This document shows, piece by piece, positions 11,416 to 21,803 of a stretch of DNA of 64,000 nt (position 1 is its first letter; each line of letters begins with the position of its first letter). Origin of the DNA: Terana coerulea (taxonomy: Eukaryota; Basidiomycota; Agaricomycetes; Polyporales; Phanerochaetaceae); contig JAKOGH010000030.1 in the NCBI GenBank assembly GCA_024811115.1, positions 124,001 through 188,000 on the forward strand. The letters are read 5' to 3'. The translations under genes and the position numbers were made by a program. Below the pieces are notes generated by a model, which was not told where the DNA came from, ran no database searches, and saw nothing but the letters and a program-made list of their open reading frames with translations.

Positions 11416-13262
11416 GTCCGTAAGTCAGAATGTCATGCAAACGTGATTAAAGCGTAGAGTAGAAGAAGAGAGGCAGAACAAGATGCAAGAGCGACGAAAT
11501 GGAGAGTCCGTAGAGATTAGATGGAGACGAGGGTGTTTCGCAGGCGGTGTGTGCGAGCCAGGCACTTTGAGCAGAGACAAGCTCTCCAGTGCTGGAACCC
11601 GTGAACGCGAGAGCCTCGTGTACGATAACAGGGGGCTGCCTCGTGGGGGCGAACTCACAGAGACAGAGCGCGTTCAACAAGGAACCCGGCGCAACTTCCC
11701 GACGACCAGACTCAAGCGCCCTGATGGGCGGCACGTGGAGATGACCGAACAGAAAACAAGGAGCGGTGGGAAGGGAGTTGGAATCCGTCAAGGAGTGTGC
11801 GTTTTGTACAAGCTACGAAGGGATGAGAAGTGAGGAAAAACGGTGCAAGAGGTGGAGATGGAATTGCACCCACGATTTCCGTAGGTATTTCGTTGCCATG
11901 TCGATTCTTCCGTTCCGGCGTTATTCAATTTGTGTACCGCTGTAGGTCCAGCGGCAGTTCATCGGCTTCGATTGCAAATCCGCCCCCGGTGCCCCTCTCT
12001 TTCTCTCCTCGATCTTCACGACGATCCACATTTCCGCTTTGCATGATCTGCCGGTCGTGTCTAGAGATGACGGAGTCGTGGTGAAGCTTGTTCCCGATCA
12101 CAAGAAACTCAAACGCACCTCGGAGACTAAACACATCCTTTTCTTTCCGACTTCTTGGTTAACAGCGCCGTGTGCCTCGAATGCAGCTTGACGTGACGGC
12201 TTTAGTCTTCGACCCAGATGACTTGCGTCAACTCACCTTCAACGTCCTCCGCCATGATGATGGAGCCCTCACCGTGCGAGGATAGGAGACATGCGGAACG
12301 CTGAAGAGGGCCGTGGTCACAACATAAGCAAAGCGTCATGCTGTGTACAGCCGATATCAGGCTCAAATGTCTCTTGAAGCTCAAGGGACGAGACTCGAGG
12401 GACGAACCGGACATAGCGCTGGTTGAACAAGGAAGAATAGCACAGGCAGGAAATCTAGAGGGAGGATATGAGGGCTTGTAATAAGATGAGCTAATCTCAT
12501 TTCACGCATATACTCAGCTTGGACTTACTATTTCATGTGAAAGTCCCCGCATACAGGCTATGGAAGACACTGCGAAGGGTTAGATCAAGCAAATTGGTTG
12601 GCGAGACACCGTAATTTTGAGTAGCGCGAGCAAGCAATCGCACGAAGCGTACGTTACTAGGTGTATACATGCTCCCGATTTATCTCTTCGCTTGCCGTGC
12701 CGTCGCAGGAGATTGCATTTTACAGGCAGTAGGTGGATTAAGTCGAATGTCCGCTTGTATGCGTTGTGAAGGGGGAGGGAGAATGTGGAGGTTGCAACAA
12801 AGGATGCAAGCTTTATCTACCTCTACCAGTGGCCCCGCTGCAGATCGGGGATGGAGTGACGAATGCGGACACCTTCCATATAAGGGAAAGCGTCGGGGCG
12901 CTGGGGCGCCAGAAAACCTGATTTAGAGTTATGCTGGAGTTATGGCCCATGGGAGGCTTACTTACAGAATGTATTCCTACCCTTTCAAGTGCACGACTTG
13001 CACAGTCAGTGTTTCTGAAAAGCTTCCAAGCGTGCTCAGTACGCATTAATCTGCTTGGTATGCCAACAATTGTGCAGTACCCTAAACATTGAAGACAATG
13101 AATTATTTACGAACCTGTTCACCATCTTGAGCGCCATATCTCCGCTTCGGCACTTGCCGAGCCGCGCCTCCTCACTGCTTTGCGTTTGCTCTTAGGCTCT
13201 AGGACAGCCTTCTAAATAGTCGGAAGAGATGCTCGCGTTCCTTGGTATATAGAGGCTGTGAC
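11416..13262. other. Gene-poor stretch
   Basis: No supported gene. A minus-strand open frame at 12202..12414 is discussed under rejected items. Confidence 0.45.
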
Positions 13263-13301
13263 CAAACTGGGGGTCTTCTGAGGAGGGTCCCGGAGTTTGA
13301 A
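13263..13301 (+). repeat. Left arm of perfect 39-bp inverted repeat
   Basis: Starts CAAACTGGGGGTCTTCTGAG and ends CCCGGAGTTTGAA. It is identical to the reverse complement of 13766..13804. The arm itself begins CAAACT and ends AGTTTG(AA), so each arm could also close on itself. No obvious target-site duplication flanks the pair. Confidence 0.9.
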
Positions 13302-13765
13302 TCGGCTTCTCGGCCAGAAATGGGTTGGACCTCAAGTGCGTTTTCTGACCACGTCATCGTCCGCGCGCGCATGTAATGCTGATTACTCAGTTCTCAAGCA
13401 TTTTGTTCGCACATTCAGCTTCAAAGTCCAACCTTTCGTAACACACAGAGTAATGCAGAGTAGTAAACATACATTTTCCCCTACTTTCTCATTGGATCAG
13501 GATTCAGCCATCCTCATATATACGGGACCAGAACGCATTGCCTCCCCGAGCCTCTTTTCACACCCCTGTTTGTTCCATCATTGACCCAAGTGCTCTCCGA
13601 CATCAAGCTACAAGACCTGCCAGGTGCGCGGTATATATATGAGCTATTTAGTTGCTTACGAAAAGCTTTGAAGTCGGACGCGTCGTGCAGCCTGCAGCCT
13701 GGACGGTCTTCTCCCGGACCTTCCACGTGAATGCCGTGATGGCCAGGCAATGCCTGATGTGCCGT

Positions 13766-13804
13766 TTCAAACTCCGGGACCCTCCTCAGAAGACCCCCAG
13801 TTTG
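13766..13804 (-). repeat. Right arm of perfect 39-bp inverted repeat
   Basis: Begins TTCAAACTCCGGGACCCTCC and is the exact reverse complement of 13263..13301. The 464 bp between the arms contain no recognisable coding sequence. Confidence 0.9.
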
Positions 13805-16404
13805 AATGTAGACTATTTGCTCTCGTCATTCTTGCTCTCTCTCATCCATCGGCCTGTCTTTCCTTGTTTCACGCACGTCTACTTGTTTGACTTGCAGGCT
13901 GAACGTATCTTTTGCGCTCAAATCACGTTATATGCGCCGGTTTTCAGCAAATATCACTCCTGCGGAATGAACGCCGCTCATCTGTCAGCCCTCAATCACC
14001 CATCGCACGGGGCAAGTGCGGACTAGACTTTCATAGGCCTTCGTCGTATGACTTTGCGAGCTCATGTACTTGCCCGAGCCTATGCTAGCGCCGTGGAGTG
14101 CGCCTCGCCGATGGTCTAGGGCTCGGGCCCGTGCGCCGTCGAGAGCGTCGACTTTGGACGGATGCACGACTCGAGATGGTGGAGCAGTTCATCCTTCATT
14201 TTGCCGAGAGTGAGCGTCCTTAGGTCAAGTGAATAGGTACGCCCGTGCCTTTCATCCAGATGTGCTATGCTTAGGGCTCATACGGTATCCCCAAAACATT
14301 GCAGCTTGACGTCACTTGAGATAGGACTGTGTCGGTGCCAAGTACGGCGAGTCCTGTAGCGCATACATCAGCAGAAAAGGAACAGACGCGACGTCGTCTA
14401 TACGCTCGGCACCGATGCTCGATGCCACGAGGTCTATTTTACGACATGCCAGCGTCTCTACGAGTCTTGGCCGTCACGGCAACTGGTCCGTGGTGCGGGT
14501 CTTTCCTTCGAGTAGACCGTATATTTCCCATTGATTTATTGACTACTTCGTGCATAGATGGCCGTTGTAGCGATCTCAGTAAACTGCGTTGCAAGCTACT
14601 GATGCAGTGTGGAACATCTACGTTCAGTTGTGTGGCTAAAGTGCACAAGAAGCAGGTGCGCATGTATGTGCCTTATTACCACCGGGGCTGTTGCTGAATC
14701 TAGGTCCAATCAGTGACGCCAATGTCTCGGACATTGACAAACAGGTATTATGTCAGTTTGAATTCGTCGTGCCCACTACAGCGTCGTTGCGCACGTCTTC
14801 ATTGCTTCGCCAGGAGCCCGAGCCTACCACGCGTTCCGGCTCATAACGCGAGAAGACGTTGCACGCGGTTATGTTACGGATGACCATGGTTCCGCCTTGA
14901 AATTCAGGAGATGTGATATCGTAAAGTGACCTTGAGGCTTCGACGCAGGTGCGTTGGCGGAGTTCTTGCTCTGCACATTAACGTCTTGACAGAGCATAAA
15001 CATGCAGTCGATTTGATAATTGACAGGAAAAGCCCGACTTGTCGTAATTCCCGCGTGACAATTGGTTCCTGGCCCTAGGCCCCTGGGTTGCATCGCATTA
15101 CAACAGCCGATCAAACGGTGCTTGGAACCAGACACAGCTTGCAACCTCCAGCACCGGTACTGCGAAGCAGCGTATCCAACGTCTCCTTATGTGCCTTAGC
15201 ATCTCATAGAACGGACCGCCGTGGAAACCTTCCAATCCCTCGCTGCATTCTAGCAAGCCCCTGAACAATTTGGTGCCGTCGCCGAACACTCCATGCTACG
15301 CGCTTCAGGACGAACAATTATATTTATGGTGTGTGGCGACTTTCGCAATCCCGCCGATCGAATATCTCACTCTCAATCTGTAGGCTGAAGTTTAATTGAT
15401 TGCGGCAGCGGCTATTCCCATATGGTGAAGCATCGTCCCTGCCTTCGCAAAGCCCTGAGGCACTCCCGTCATCTGACGGAGACATGCGTTGGACTTCGCG
15501 CGAACATCGTACGCCCACCGCGTATGCCGTGGAGATGCTTCGCCTTCCCCAGCAATACAAGGCGGCCCAAAGTAGCTGCGTAGACTAATAATACCGTCGT
15601 CAATCCCTTGCGACATCTCCAGGTGAAGGTGCGAGCAGATGATCACTGGCATGACGCGCCCTTGCATTCTTATTGACGCTGTAGAAAGGCTGAGGGCGCA
15701 TACTTCGCCATATACCCCAAGCAACTCGTACAGCCGGCCTTCGTCGACAGGAACAGCAGAAAAAATGTATTCGATTATGTATACTCTCGAAATGCTGTCG
15801 CGGGTGCCTTGTTTGTATGCGCTGCCACGGAAGTCGGGCAGGGCCCTGCCTTCAAATGGCCAAAATCCGATACCAGCGTTGACATCGGTTCCGCAAGTAC
15901 GGTGGGAAAAAGCTGTCCATCAACTCCACAACCTCGTTCAGATGTTAGACTTGCATACCCGGATGCTTGGTACCTAACCTAGTTTTCCCCAACCGTTTGC
16001 CACAGCCCAACCACGGTGTGTTCACCCATGAATATCCAGCGTAAATTGCTCTGAGCTGTGTGCATCTGCAGGTTCAGACGTTCACGACCCTTACACTAGT
16101 CAGCGCTTCATTGTACGACATGCTTCCAAGACCGAAGCCTTACGAAACGCGGACGGCCATCAAGGCCTGCGCATATTGTCCGCTTCTGGTGTCAATCCGG
16201 ATGTGATTGCTATGACAGTGCCATCAACATTTTTCATTACAGGTCCGCTGTACATCCGGTGACTGTTTGGGGCGGGGACAATTCATCCGCCCGACGGACT
16301 CGTCATACGTCCTTGGAAGCCAGTCCACCGCCCAGGTACGGTTGCTTCGGGTAGGTTTTGCATTCCAGCTCGCTCTGGATTAACTAAGATCGGAGCCTTC
16401 GCAG
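13805..16404. other. Gene-poor stretch
   Basis: About 2.6 kb without a supported gene. Scattered short open frames, none with recognisable domains or consistent splice structure. Confidence 0.45.
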
Positions 16405-16412
16405 GTATATAA
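16405..16412 (+). promoter_or_regulatory. TATA box of the DyP gene
   Basis: GTATATAAGG about 80 bases before the ATG at 16487. Confidence 0.6.
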
Positions 16413-16486
16413 GGGCTCGCCCGTCCGGGTTGAAGGGCAGGGTCCAACATCGAGCCTCAGCTCCTTTGTTCCTTGCGACTGCCACT

Positions 16487-18308
16487 ATGCGCCTCTCGCT
16501 CCTGCTCTCCGCCGCGCTCTCGCTCCTGGGCTCAACCCACGACGTCCTTGGTGCCGCTGCGCCTGGTACGAATCTCGTGGAGAAGCGGGCATCCGGCAGG
16601 ACGGCACCTCTGCTTACTGGTATGCCACATCGCTTTCACACTGAGAATTGCTATTCACCGTGGGCTACGTAGCTTTCTCTGGTCAGGCCGCGTTGCCAAC
16701 CCTCGCGCAGATTATCTCCCTGAACGCCACAAATGGGACTTTCCTGCCTCTCCAGAACATCCAGGGCGATATCTTGTATGTCCTATCTCAAAGGACAACC
16801 TCGTCGCGATGCTCACAGACTTGAAGGATTGGCATGAAGAAGCAGAAGGAGACTTTTGTGTTCTTCCACATCAACAACGCCGCCAGCTTCAAGTCTGCAC
16901 TCAAGACCTACGCACCAACTTACATCACCTCGACCGCCACGCTCATCTCTCCGGCGTCGCAGCAGCCGCTTGCCTTCGTCAACCTCGCGTTCTCACATAC
17001 CGGCCTCACGGCTCTCGGAATCACCGACAACTTGAACGATGCGCAGTTCACCTCTGGCCAGTTTGCGGACGCGGCAAACCTCGGCGATGATACGTCCAAG
17101 TGGCAGGCTCCTTTCACGGGTACCAGTATTCATGGCGTAGTCCTCATTGGCAGTGATCAGGTATGGGAGTCTCGCGTATAATGTGCGTGCGTGCGCTAAT
17201 GACGCTGTAGGATTCATACATCACCCAGTATGTCAATGGTATCAACTCGGCTTTTGGTAGTTCTATCACGGTCTTGGCCACGTTCAACGGCGCTGCTAGG
17301 CCGGGAGCTGAGGCTGGCCATGAGCGTAGGTGGCATCACTCGATCCCCATACATTATTACTGATCTCCCACTAATTAGACTTTGGATTCCTGGATGGTAT
17401 CTCCCAGCCTGCCGTCTCTGGCTGGACCACCAACGTTCTGCCCGGCCAGGCTGTCGTGCCTACTGGTGTCATCCTCGCCGGCCGCACCGGTGATACCACC
17501 CTCCGCCCCGCCTGGGCTCTTGACGGCAGCTTCCTCGCCTTCCGCCACTTCAAGCAGCTCGTGCCCGAGTTCAACAAGTGGACGCTCGACAACGCGGTGC
17601 AGAACACCGCGGGCACGCTGACCGTGCAGCAGGGCGCGGACTTCCTCGGCGCGCGCATGTTCGGCCGCTGGAAGAGCGGCGCGCCGATCGACCTCACCCC
17701 GCAGACGGACGACCCCTCGCTCGGCTCAGACCCGCAGCGCAACAACAACTTCAACTTCGGCGACACGCTCCTCGACGAGACGCGCTGCCCCTTCAGCTCG
17801 CACATCCGCAAGACGAACCCGCGCCTGGACCTGCCCGCGCTCAGCGTCATCAACCACGCCATCCGGGCCAGCACCCCGTACGGCCCTGAGACGACCGCCG
17901 CCGAGCTGGCTGCGAACACGACGTCCACCGACAGGGGGCTCCTGTTCGGTGAGTGTATCATCTTCATGACTTTGTGCTTGTCCTAACGTCTTTGCAGCCG
18001 AGTACCAGTCCGTCATCGGCAACGGCTTCCGGTTCCAGCAGATCAACTGGGCAAACACCGCCAAGTGCGTACACCCGTCTCTCGTAGTGCCCGCTACGTG
18101 CTAACAGACACACAGCTTCCCGCCTCTGAAGCCCCAGACTCCCGGCATCGAGCCCATTGTCGGCCAGGGCACTCCCCGCACCTCTGGTGGCCTTGACCCT
18201 CACAACACGTCCAAGTCCTTCGTTGTGCCGCAGTTCGTCATCCCCACGGGCGGCGAGTACTTCTTCTCCCCCTCGATCCCGGCCATCATCAACACCATTG
18301 CCGCATAA
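16487..18308 (+). CDS. Dye-decolorizing peroxidase (DyP), secreted
   Basis: Heme peroxidase of the fungal DyP family: H2O2-dependent oxidation of bulky dyes and lignin-related aromatics outside the cell. The signal peptide (MRLSLLLSAALSLLGS) is followed by a pro-region with a KR site. Family text then appears in order: LPLQNIQGDIL, MKKQKETFVFF, the distal GFLDG motif carrying the catalytic Asp (near 17390), and CPFSSHIRKTNPR carrying the proximal heme His (near 17790). The C-terminus GGEYFFSPSIPAIINTIAA ends at 18308. At least five short introns are visible, including one near 17172-17210 and one near 17949-17997. Length and order match secreted basidiomycete DyPs of about 500 residues. The join of exon 1 to the exon beginning GCCGCGTTGCC (near 16688) is one base out of phase if the obvious GTATGC donor is used. 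Either a weaker upstream donor is used or one base is wrong. Confidence 0.95.
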
Positions 18309-18855
18309 GGTGTCAGGTGGTAGTGTCCCGCTTATAAGATGTTGCATTGAATGTAGCTCAGACAATATTACATAGTCATTCATGTCCTCGCAGTACGACT
18401 CCGACCCTAGCCTTGTGCAGCTGTGTGCTTGATTCCCTGCTAATAATGATATATTAACACTTCGGGTTTCGCTGTACACTTTTGCAGCTGGTGTGCTGTG
18501 TCACTCTCGGGAGCTGTTATTTCATTGATATCCTACGCATCCTTTCTTCACATTTCTAATGGAGATCTGAGAGGTAAAAATTACAAGCCATACCATTACT
18601 ACCAAAAGCTTAGCCAATTGCTTCCCAGTGCCCACATATGGCACTGGTGCTTGACAATTTACAAAGTATCCAATGGATACGGATCATGTCTGGTCAAGGG
18701 TTGCCAATGCGCACAAAAGTTCAATCTTGGACCTTCGAAGTCCAGACTTCAAGTATCTTGCACTGGTATCGGTACTATTAGATCTAATCCCAATAACTTA
18801 TAAGTACTGCCCAGCCACGTAGAAAGAAAGAATAAAAACCTTTCCCAGCGATCAC
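18309..18855. other. Intergenic region between DyP and tRNA
   Basis: DyP 3' flank; somewhat AT-richer than the neighbours. No gene seen. Confidence 0.5.
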
Positions 18856-18952
18856 TGGCCCCTACAGGGGTCGAACCTGTGACCTTGGCGTCGCAATTAC
18901 GTGATATCACGAGATATTAGCACCACGCTCTAACCAACTGAGCTAAGAGGCC
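18856..18952 (-). tRNA. tRNA-Ile(AAU) with a 23-nt intron
   Basis: The cloverleaf reads on the minus strand. The acceptor GGCCTCT pairs with AGGGGCC and is followed by discriminator A. The D arm is GCTCAGTTGGTTAGAGC. The anticodon stem TGGTG/CGCCA encloses loop CTAATA with anticodon AAT, and the T arm is ACAGG-TTCGACC-CCTGT. The 23 extra bases directly 3' of position 37 are in the canonical place for a nuclear tRNA intron, and contain the 12-nt palindrome CGTGATATCACG. Box A (TTAGCTCAGTTGG) and box B (GGTTCGACCCC) are intact. Confidence 0.93.
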
Positions 18953-19117
18953 GTGTGAGAGGAACAGCAATATTGGTATATAATAAATGCATTCTTCATC
19001 TCTAAGGCGACAAGCTGTGCCAAGGACACGGTCGAGGTCAGGATCAACAGTTCTCCTTCGTTCGTCAATCTTGTTAGACTAATCGAGCTCATTAGAAGCC
19101 TAAACGGCCTTGGCATA

Positions 19118-20240
19118 ATGGTCAACCCGTTTACCTTCATTGTAGGGCTTGTATCTGGTATGTTGCTTACTACCATCGCAGCAGCCTGGTCACACTTACT
19201 GACCACAATTCTTGGAATCAGTCTTAGTTGTTACAATCAGCGGTGTCGCCGCTCACGCTCCCTTACCGAACACATTCCTTCATAAACGACATGGCTTAAA
19301 GCTGAGATCCTCCGGCTGGGAGCCTGATTTAACCAGGGTAGCGTGGGCCTCAAGTGCATTATTTGCCTCAGCACTGACTTTCGCGAAAGTGTCCGTCTCA
19401 ATGCGCTGTGTGGGAAACAGCACTGTCGGTATGTAAGAAGTCGGACGCAGCACTTTTGACATTGACTCTTTTTGGCGTAGTCTTGTGCAACAGCGCAATG
19501 CATTTGCACAAATGCCATCGCCCAAGGATACAACACGTGCATGATGTGCACCGTCGATCCCACACCGGACACGCCTCCCTTCTTAATGCAGACTCTGCAA
19601 TCGAACATGGATGGTGAGTGGTCAATGGGATCGCCCTGCAAGTGCAATGGTTTCTTACGCTGCGCCACGACCAGAATTCGAAACCCAGTGTGAATCGGAA
19701 GGCTACCCGGTCGCACACATCAACGTGAACGCAAACGGTTTCGTGTCCTATCCTCCATTGTTTGATCCATCGGCAATCTACACTCCAACCTCGACTGTGC
19801 AGCCCCCGATGGGTACCCAGACGGTGATTCTTGGAGCGCCGACCTCCAGCCCGCAGCCGACGGGCACCGGTGCTCTCCCTGTGTATTCCTGGCAGCCCAA
19901 CCCGACCACCACCACCGATTCTGACGGTAACGTCATCTGGTGGGGAGGAAGCTCTTTCGGTGCCAGTGGCGGCTTTACCAGCTTTGGCGGTGCTGCTACC
20001 GCTAGTGCTGCCATCGCAAGTCCCGAAGCAGGATCGACGTTAGTCCTTTCGCCGTCCGCGGGTGCCGCCACAAACAAGCCTGCAGCTACTGCGGCAAGCG
20101 ACAACACCAACCCCACCGCTTCTGCTCTTAATCCTCAAGCCAAAGCTACCTCGAACGGCGCATGTCCTACCGTGCATAAACCCTTCTGGCATCTGACCGC
20201 CGCGGTAGCTACCATTATGACGGCTGTATCTTTGTTGTAG
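19118..20240 (+). CDS. Secreted, probably GPI-anchored protein with a cysteine core (relative of the eight-Cys family)
   Basis: The start at 19118 gives a good signal peptide after splicing (MVNPFTFIVGLVS joined to VLVVTISGVAAHAPL, then LHKR). A Cys exon near 19478 reads SCATAQCICTNAIAQG, then NTCMMC. This has the same C-x4-C-x-C-x10-C-x2-C spacing as the copy at 61101..62057. An intron (about 19616-19671) joins SNMD to EFETQCESEGYPV, which supplies the eighth Cys. The rest is Ser/Thr/Ala/Pro/Gly-rich, ending in a hydrophobic tail (FWHLTAAVATIMTAVSLL) typical of GPI attachment. The exon between the signal peptide and the Cys core is uncertain: I find no clean C-x3-C pair in phase. Surface protein of unknown role. 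Confidence 0.62.
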
Positions 20241-20561
20241 TTGCGATGGAATTCGCCGTTGGCCGTTTCTCGTTCGTTGTGCTCTGAATACTTTGATATA
20301 CGTATGTTTATTGTCTTGGCCATCTGTGCTGCTTTAGCTATACAGAGGCCCGAGCACCCGTGTATTCATAAACCGCGCATCCAATGACTGTCTTAATACG
20401 CCTCGTCACCCCTTCCTTGGCCTCCTCTGCTTACATAAGCGACTACAAGTTAGAGATGCATTTCCGATTTTGCGACTCTCACTCTCCTTCCGTCAGCTCT
20501 ACACTCCTCTCCGCCTGCTCGTGCAGTTCCCCGTTCCTCAGCCCATCTCTACGCAACGAAC

Positions 20562-21254
20562 ATGTCCGACGCGGAACAGCAGGCTACTCAGGACGTCGAG
20601 CCCAAGGCCGAGGACGCTAACGCGCCTATTAACATCAAGGTGAGAGGGCAGTCGAACTCGCGGCGGGGGCGACGCGAAAGGGGCGACGCATATCTGACCG
20701 TTGGATCTTGCTTCCGTGGATATGAAGGTCACCACACAGACCGGCGACGAGGTCTTCTTCAAGATCAAGAGGAGTACGAAGCTCAGCAAGCTGCAAGGCG
20801 CCTACGCCAACAAGGTCGGCAAAGATGTGTCGAGCATTCGGTGAGTGCAGACAAGTCTGTATACTTTCAGGGGAGGTGCAAGAGAACCCATAGGATGGAC
20901 ATAAGCCACCCGATTTGCCAGAGCGCGAGATACTTGCCACGGCGGGCTTCCGTGGGCACCCCCGCGATACCGTGTTACAGGAGCTTCGAGGGCGACGTGC
21001 TTATTGTGGATGTTTAGGTTTCTCTATGATGGTAATCGTATAAACGATGATGATACACCCTCATCCCTCGATATGGAGGATAACGGTACGTGTTCATTCG
21101 CCCACTTGACTTTGGATGGCACTTATGCGAGCCTGCCTCTGTTTAGACACCATTAGATGTCATGGTCGAACGTATGTTCAGAAGCAATAGTATTCGTTCG
21201 TACCTTCACTGACGATATTACATATTTTCCACAGAGGTCGGTGGCTCAGCATGA
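20562..21254 (+). CDS. SMT3: SUMO (small ubiquitin-like modifier)
   Basis: Ubiquitin-like modifier attached to lysines by the Aos1/Uba2-Ubc9 pathway. Exon 1 encodes an acidic N-terminal tail (MSDAEQQATQDVEPKAED) and INIK. Exon 2 gives VTTQTGDEVFFKIKRSTKLS and the Ubc9-facing region. Exon 3 gives RFLYDGNRINDDDTPSSLDM. The last exon ends EQVGGSA, where Ulp1-type protease would trim after Gly-Gly. The exon after the intron at about 21097-21146 should read DTIDVMVE but contains one extra A near 21155. Using the first AG (21146) breaks the frame. Using a second AG at 21155-21156 keeps the frame but deletes three residues of the last strand. SUMO is essential in most fungi, so a base error is the simplest explanation. 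Confidence 0.92.
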
Positions 21255-21803
21255 TGCGAGAAGGAGTGTAAAATTATTTCCGTCGATCTCTTGTCTCTTG
21301 CTTCTGTTCGCTGTCTCCCGTTATCCAAGTGTATTCTCGCGCGTGTCGTTGCATTTACTATATCCACCACCAGTGTAGTCTCTTTCGTACCCATGATCAG
21401 TGAAGTGTCTACCATGTTGTGCGGGCCACCGCGCATTTGTTCAATCGTGAGAGTCTGTAGTTGGTTCTCACTCATGATCGGCATCTCAATCGCAGGCATG
21501 ACCTCGAGGAAGTGCCTTACGACACTCTTTGTCATACGAAAGGGTAAGCCTGCAAATGTGCGGACACTAATGAGCTGTATATTATCCTATGCTACACAAA
21601 ACGAACAGGGAGAATACAGCTGACTATTATACTAGAGGCTCCAAAAAGTTCCGACCTCTACACCAAAAATAAGAGAGAAAGCTTAAAGAGACGTCTGAGG
21701 TAATCAAAACACGAAAGGAGTGCGGGCGGTGGATGAGGCCTGAGGCGGGATATATGCTACGCCGATAAGAATATGTGAATATGATAAATGGAGGACACGA
21801 GTC

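Noticed and set aside
12202..12414. Minus-strand open frame of 70 codons with a possible intron into 12134
   Set aside because: A splice can be drawn, but the protein has no family resemblance and ends almost immediately; too weak to call.
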